DNA of 64,000 bases, from positions 124,001-188,000 of the forward strand of contig NZ_JAKIRP010000008.1 in assembly GCF_021646545.1 (NCBI RefSeq), written 5' to 3'. Both the position numbers and the translations under genes were made by a program. A model generated the notes under the pieces. The model saw nothing but the letters and a program-made list of their open reading frames with translations. It did not search any database and was not told the origin of the DNA. Source of the stretch: Chitinophaga filiformis (GTDB lineage Bacteria > Bacteroidota > Bacteroidia > Chitinophagales > Chitinophagaceae). This document shows positions 59,391 through 64,000 of the stretch, in pieces (positions within the stretch are counted from its first letter, which is position 1; every line of letters starts with the position of its first letter).

Positions 59391-62300
59391 ATGATACTGA
59401 AGACCGCTGCGAAAGGTAAGAAAGCATTTGCCATCACCATGCTTATCTTACTTTATTGTGAAGCAGTATTGCCCGCATACGCATTTGCCGCACCGCGGGC
59501 GCCCCGGCATTACAGCCATGCCAGCACAGGCAACATGCCGAAAGCATTGTTTGTACCGGTTGTTGCTGCAGATGTGGAATTAAAAGAACAGGCAAATGAG
59601 AAGCATTTCGGTGGCCCCGGACAACCAGAGACCCAGGCCTTTCATTCTGTGAACAGCAATAACATGGTAGACCTGTTCACGGGCGACTTCTCCTACAACA
59701 TTCCCCTGATGGACGTTGGCGGTTATCCGCTGGCGCTGGGTTATAACAGCGGTATCTCGATGGACCAGGAGGCAAGCTGGGTAGGATTGGGTTGGAATAT
59801 CAACCCGGGCTCCATCACAAGGAACATGCGCGGACTGCCGGACGATTTTAACGGTACAGATACCGTGCAGAAAGCTTCCAATATGAAGGAGAATAAAACG
59901 ATCGGTGTTACTTCCGGCGCAGATGTTGAAGTAACAGGCCTGAGTAAGTTTGTAGGCTTCGGCATAGGTGGAAGTATGGGCGTGTTATATAACACCTATA
60001 AAGGCTGGGGACTGGAAACCAGCGTGAACACCAATATCAATGTAGGCTCACGCAGTATGGGCCGGTTCACCAGTGGCTTATCTATAACAAACAGCTCGCA
60101 GGACGGTGTGACACTGGGTACTTCCTTCAGCTACAAATTTGCCGATCAGTATGCGTCAGAACACGGGGGAATGAGTGGCAGCGTATCTACCGGACTTTCC
60201 TACAATGCCCGCGAAGGTTTGAAAGCATTGACATTCTCCGCAGGCCTGCGTCAGTATACAGTGGATGATAAGAACTGCAGGGGTGTTGCCGAACAAAGCA
60301 GCTCTGTATCGAGTTATATCTCCTTTGCACAACCAGCCTTCACGCCATCGATGAATCTTGCGTATACCAATACATCATTCAGTTATACGGCCAAGATAGG
60401 CTATGAGACAAAGGTGGTGCATCCCAGCTTTTATGTAATGGGATATGTGTCATTGCAGGATATTGCTGATGAAGATAAACGCCTCGCATTACCCGCATAC
60501 GGATATCTGAACTATCAGAAAGCAAATGGTAACGAAGGCGCCCTGCTGGATTATAACCGTGACAGAGAGATCGCTTACCGGGAAAAACCAGCTGTGCCGA
60601 ACATTGCTATTCCTTCTTACACTTATGATGTCTTCTCCATCTCCGGAGAAGGCAGCGGTGGTATGTTCCGTGCTTACCGTGGAGATATAGGGTATGTATT
60701 CGATCATGCCATCAGATCACGGGATAAATCTTCCAAACTCAGCACAGATGTTGGTATTGGCGATCTGGTGCACGCTGGTGTTGACCTGAGCCTTACCCGT
60801 GCTTATACACAGGTAGGTCCCTGGGTGGAACAGAATCCGCTGGCGACTACCGTGGCATTCAAGAAGTCTGATAAAAAATTTGAAAGCGCTTATTTCCGGA
60901 ACCCCGGAGAAATGACCGGTAACACAAAAACATTTTATGATGCGATTGGCGGTGATGATGTGGTAGCGGTAAACCTGTATCAACCGGGGAATAGCAGTCC
61001 TACCATTGAGGCTACCAATACGCTGAACGCTTACCGTAATAAAAAGCTGGTGGCAAGGAAAACCCTGACACCAGATAATGTTTATAAGGCGACGCGCGAT
61101 AAACGCAGCCAGGTCATTTCTTACCTGACTGCCAATGAAGCCAGTGTGGGAGGGCTTTCAAAATATATTGAGAACTATACACCGAACCTGTTCAGTCTGA
61201 ACAGCTGCAGTGTTGAATTTCCGGATAATGCCAATGGGCAGGGCGTGGGATTGAAAGCCGAATATTTCAAAGGAAAGAAATTCGAAGAGAAAGTATTGGA
61301 GCGTGTTGACGCGCTTGTGAACTACAATAACAAGGGCGAATTCACCGCCACTGCTCCTGCGGGCGTTAACCTGGACAACAACTTCTCTGTTCGCTGGACA
61401 GGCAGACTTAAAGCTGATGTGACAGGGCGCTACCGTATTAGTACCCGCAGTGATGATGGCGTAAGATTATACCTGAATGATACATTACTTATAGACCGCT
61501 GGAATGACCATGGGGATAGGCTTGACACTGCCTGGGTTAACCTGGTGGCGGGTGAATTGTATAACCTCAAAGCTGAATACTATCAGGCGGGTGGCCGTGC
61601 GGTTATGAGAATGTTGTGGATGCCATTAGGTACTACAGAGGTCCCAATCCCTACCTCCAATCTTTACCTGATGCCCGACAAGGACACCTTTATAGTGGGC
61701 AACGGCCTGCTGTCAAGGGAAAAGCGCGTGAACCAGTTCCGCAAGCCTGATCATATTTCCGAGATCAATGTGCTGAATACCGATGGCCGACGTTATATAT
61801 ACGGCATTCCGGTATACAACCTGAAACAGAAAGATGTCACATTCTCCGTAGCTGCTTCCGGTGGCAACAGAAATGAGGGAATGGTAAAATATGCTGTCGG
61901 ATCAGATAATACACTGGGTAACAATAAAGGTAATGACCATTACTTCAACAGTGAGGAAATCCCTGCCTATGCGCATTCCTTCCTGTTGACGGGCATCGTA
62001 TCTCCCGACTATGCGGATGTTACCGGCGATGGTATTTCTGATGATGATCTGGGAACCGCCGTTAAATTCAATTATACAAAGATCGCCGGATTGAAGAATC
62101 CTTACCAGTGGAGAACACCGGCCAACGACAGTGCTGCTTATAATGAAGGGCTGAGAACTGATAACAGAGATGACAAAGGTAGTTATGTAACAGGTGAAAA
62201 AGAACTGTGGTACCTGCACTCTATCGAATCAAAGACCATGATCGCTACCTTCAAGACAAGCGAACGTGAAGACCTGGCTGCCATCAATGAGGATGGCGTA

Positions 62301-64000
62301 AAGCAGTCCGGACGTATGGCCCGCAAGCTGGATGAGATCAACCTGTATGCGAAGGCTGATTTTCAGAAGTATAACACAAATGCCAGACCTATTAAAACGG
62401 TTCATTTTGAATACACTTATGAGCTGTGCCCGGGTGTGAACAAACCGCTGAACAATAACGGTAAACTGACGCTGAAACGTGTATGGTTCACCTACAACGG
62501 GAACGACAAAGGCAAAAGGAATCCTTATGTCTTTAATTACAATAGTAACAACCCGGTATATAATGCCAAATCGTATGACCGCTGGGGCAACTATAAACCC
62601 GCTGCGCAAAATCCGGGGTATACAGCATCTAACCAGATCAATAATGCGGAGTATCCGTACGCACTGCAGGACAGTGCATTGGCAGCGAGAAACGCTGCTG
62701 CATGGACCCTGGATTCCATCATATTACCCGGTGGTGGTCGCATGAAGATCGATTATGAAAGTGATGATTATGCTTATGTACAGAATAAGCGTGCGGCACA
62801 GATGTTTAAGGTGGCAGGGTTCTCCACCAGTTCTCCATCTAATATGAATGACCTGAGCCGCTCATTATATGGTCTGATCGACTATAGATATGTGGCAGTT
62901 ACTGTGCCGAAAGCAGTCAGCAGCAAACAGGAAGTATATACGAGGTATCTCGAAGGACTGAACGGTCGGCTTTACTTCCGCTTATTCGTACAGGTGCCGG
63001 GCGATAAGTTTGGCAGTGGTGGTGAATATGTGCCATGTTACGCAGTTATCGACGATAATGAATATGGTTATTTCAACAATGGCAATACGATCTGGATCAA
63101 AGTAAAATCGATTAATGCAGGTGGCGATACCGGCGAGGCAAATAGCATCTTTAGTCCGATGGCGCAGGCTGCTATTCAGTATCTCCGCCTGAACCTGCCA
63201 TCCAAAGCCTATCCGGGATCGGATACAGGAGACGACTTCGAATTCTCCGATGCCGTCAAGATACTGCTGTCACAGGCGGATAATATCAACAATACTTTCA
63301 TGACGTATAACGTGGCGGCCAGGGTCAAAGGCTGGATGCGTGAAATAGATACATCACGTACCCTGGTGAGACTGAATAATCCATTCTATAAGAAATATGG
63401 CGGCGGCCTCCGCGTGAAACGCATCAAAATATATGATAACTGGAATGCCATGACCAAACAGCAGGAGTCCGTTTACGGTACAGAATACCAGTATACAACT
63501 ACGGTTGAGGTGAACAGGACACCTGTAGAGATCAGCAGTGGCGTGGCCAGTTATGAACCCATGATCGGAAATGAAGAGAACCCCTGGCGTCAGCCATTGG
63601 AATATAAACAGCAGGTGGCCGCACTGGCGCCTGTTAATATGGGTTATACTGAAGAACCATTGTGCGAGTCCTTCTTCCCATCACCATCTGTTGGGTACAG
63701 AAAAGTAAGGACACGTTCTATCAATTCGAAGAATGTACGTTCTGCCAGCGGTTTTGAGGAGACCCGCTTCTATACCACCTACGATTTCCCTGTGTTTACA
63801 GACATGACACTCGTGGCAGATGGTAAGAAACGCTTTAAGCCGGCACTGTCCAACTTCCTGCGGATCAATGCGAAACATTTCGTAGCAATAAGCCAGGGCT
63901 TTAAAGTGGAGCTGAATGATATGAACGGTAAGATACGCTCCAGCGGAACGTATGCAGAAAATGATGCGGCAAATCCTATTTCCTATACAGAGAATTTCTA
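59391..64000 (+). CDS. Giant secreted PA14-domain protein, Rhs-locus type (partial)
   Basis: The frame from ATG 59391 is open to the last base, 1536 codons, so the 3' end lies outside. Sampling along its length shows continuous protein-like sequence with no frameshift. A signal peptide is at about residues 14-36 (ITMLILLYCEAVLP). Residues about 90-140 hold NNMVDLFTGDFSYNIPLMDVGG and WVGLGWNINPGSITRNM, the start common to very large SpvB-like proteins linked to Rhs genes in Bacteroidota. A PA14 domain spans about 620-750 (FSVRWTGRL, ISTRSDDGVRLYLND, INRWNDHGD-type loop, LKAEYYQAGGRA). Such proteins are thought to sit at the surface or form part of toxin delivery; function is unproven. A DUF6443/Rhs gene may follow beyond the window. 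Confidence 0.88.
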   Translation, partial: MILKTAAKGKKAFAITMLILLYCEAVLPAYAFAAPRAPRHYSHASTGNMPKALFVPVVAADVELKEQANEKHFGGPGQPETQAFHSVNSNNMVDLFTGDFSYNIPLMDVGGYPLALGYNSGISMDQEASWVGLGWNINPGSITRNMRGLPDDFNGTDTVQKASNMKENKTIGVTSGADVEVTGLSKFVGFGIGGSMGVLYNTYKGWGLETSVNTNINVGSRSMGRFTSGLSITNSSQDGVTLGTSFSYKFADQYASEHGGMSGSVSTGLSYNAREGLKALTFSAGLRQYTVDDKNCRGVAEQSSSVSSYISFAQPAFTPSMNLAYTNTSFSYTAKIGYETKVVHPSFYVMGYVSLQDIADEDKRLALPAYGYLNYQKANGNEGALLDYNRDREIAYREKPAVPNIAIPSYTYDVFSISGEGSGGMFRAYRGDIGYVFDHAIRSRDKSSKLSTDVGIGDLVHAGVDLSLTRAYTQVGPWVEQNPLATTVAFKKSDKKFESAYFRNPGEMTGNTKTFYDAIGGDDVVAVNLYQPGNSSPTIEATNTLNAYRNKKLVARKTLTPDNVYKATRDKRSQVISYLTANEASVGGLSKYIENYTPNLFSLNSCSVEFPDNANGQGVGLKAEYFKGKKFEEKVLERVDALVNYNNKGEFTATAPAGVNLDNNFSVRWTGRLKADVTGRYRISTRSDDGVRLYLNDTLLIDRWNDHGDRLDTAWVNLVAGELYNLKAEYYQAGGRAVMRMLWMPLGTTEVPIPTSNLYLMPDKDTFIVGNGLLSREKRVNQFRKPDHISEINVLNTDGRRYIYGIPVYNLKQKDVTFSVAASGGNRNEGMVKYAVGSDNTLGNNKGNDHYFNSEEIPAYAHSFLLTGIVSPDYADVTGDGISDDDLGTAVKFNYTKIAGLKNPYQWRTPANDSAAYNEGLRTDNRDDKGSYVTGEKELWYLHSIESKTMIATFKTSEREDLAAINEDGVKQSGRMARKLDEINLYAKADFQKYNTNARPIKTVHFEYTYELCPGVNKPLNNNGKLTLKRVWFTYNGNDKGKRNPYVFNYNSNNPVYNAKSYDRWGNYKPAAQNPGYTASNQINNAEYPYALQDSALAARNAAAWTLDSIILPGGGRMKIDYESDDYAYVQNKRAAQMFKVAGFSTSSPSNMNDLSRSLYGLIDYRYVAVTVPKAVSSKQEVYTRYLEGLNGRLYFRLFVQVPGDKFGSGGEYVPCYAVIDDNEYGYFNNGNTIWIKVKSINAGGDTGEANSIFSPMAQAAIQYLRLNLPSKAYPGSDTGDDFEFSDAVKILLSQADNINNTFMTYNVAARVKGWMREIDTSRTLVRLNNPFYKKYGGGLRVKRIKIYDNWNAMTKQQESVYGTEYQYTTTVEVNRTPVEISSGVASYEPMIGNEENPWRQPLEYKQQVAALAPVNMGYTEEPLCESFFPSPSVGYRKVRTRSINSKNVRSASGFEETRFYTTYDFPVFTDMTLVADGKKRFKPALSNFLRINAKHFVAISQGFKVELNDMNGKIRSSGTYAENDAANPISYTENF

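Noticed and set aside
1..64000. tRNA or rRNA genes
   Set aside because: No cloverleaf or rRNA-like segment was noticed by eye in the intergenic regions; a covariance-model scan would be needed to exclude them fully.

Overview
The window looks like a chromosomal segment of a Bacteroidota bacterium, most probably a Chitinophaga-like member of the Chitinophagaceae. The grounds are: an ECF sigma / FecR / STN-SusC / SusD module, large Rhs proteins with a DUF6443-type N-terminus, the absence of obvious Shine-Dalgarno dependence, and TAnnTTTG-type -7 promoter boxes. This assignment rests on gene families, not on a database search.

Region by region: (a) 1-1.8 kb, the 3' end of a secreted protein, a GH43 glycosidase and a START/AHSA1-like protein. 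(b) 1.9-11.5 kb, a co-directional uptake locus: ECF sigma factor, FecR anti-sigma, SusC with an N-terminal signalling domain, SusD lipoprotein and a secreted zinc metalloprotease, closed by a strong terminator. (c) 11.6-13.9 kb, an FtsX/MacB-type ABC permease on the minus strand. (d) 14.1-35.4 kb, one minus-strand run of 20 genes for cobalamin synthesis and cobalt handling, read from a cobalamin riboswitch at about 35.2-35.4 kb. It covers cobalt insertion (CbiX), corrin-ring methylation and contraction (CobI, CobJ-CobH fusion, CbiG-CobM fusion, CobL, CobK, CbiD), a late-type chelatase (CobN with ChlI- and ChlD-like partners and a CobW chaperone), two cobalt/nickel permeases, and the adenosylation and nucleotide-loop genes (PduO type, CobU, CobT, CobS, CobC). 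CobA, CbiA, CbiP, CbiB and CobD are not in the window.

(e) 35.6-36.8 kb, a membrane acyltransferase. (f) 37.5-46.0 kb, a more AT-rich secreted-protein and Rhs locus: two paralogous fibre-like proteins, a 489-residue Rhs-companion protein, a 1518-residue Rhs protein with an unrecognised C-terminal domain, and a small lipoprotein that starts two bases after it. (g) 46-55.7 kb, orphan small genes (membrane, DUF1493, unknowns), a 1486-residue WGR/SUKH/TPR mosaic protein and two minus-strand unknowns. This arrangement resembles the immunity or accessory tail of a polymorphic-toxin locus. (h) 56.2-58.9 kb, an isolated Upf1-like superfamily 1 helicase. (i) 59.4 kb to the end, the first 1536 codons of a giant secreted PA14-domain protein that stays open to the window edge.

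The most useful second looks are: the ChlD-like gene, whose reading frame has no ATG, GTG or TTG start for its first 65 codons and abuts the chlI stop; the 22-bp repeat array that supplies its stop codon; the Rhs C-terminal domain with its downstream orphan genes; the WGR/SUKH mosaic; and the stand-alone helicase.
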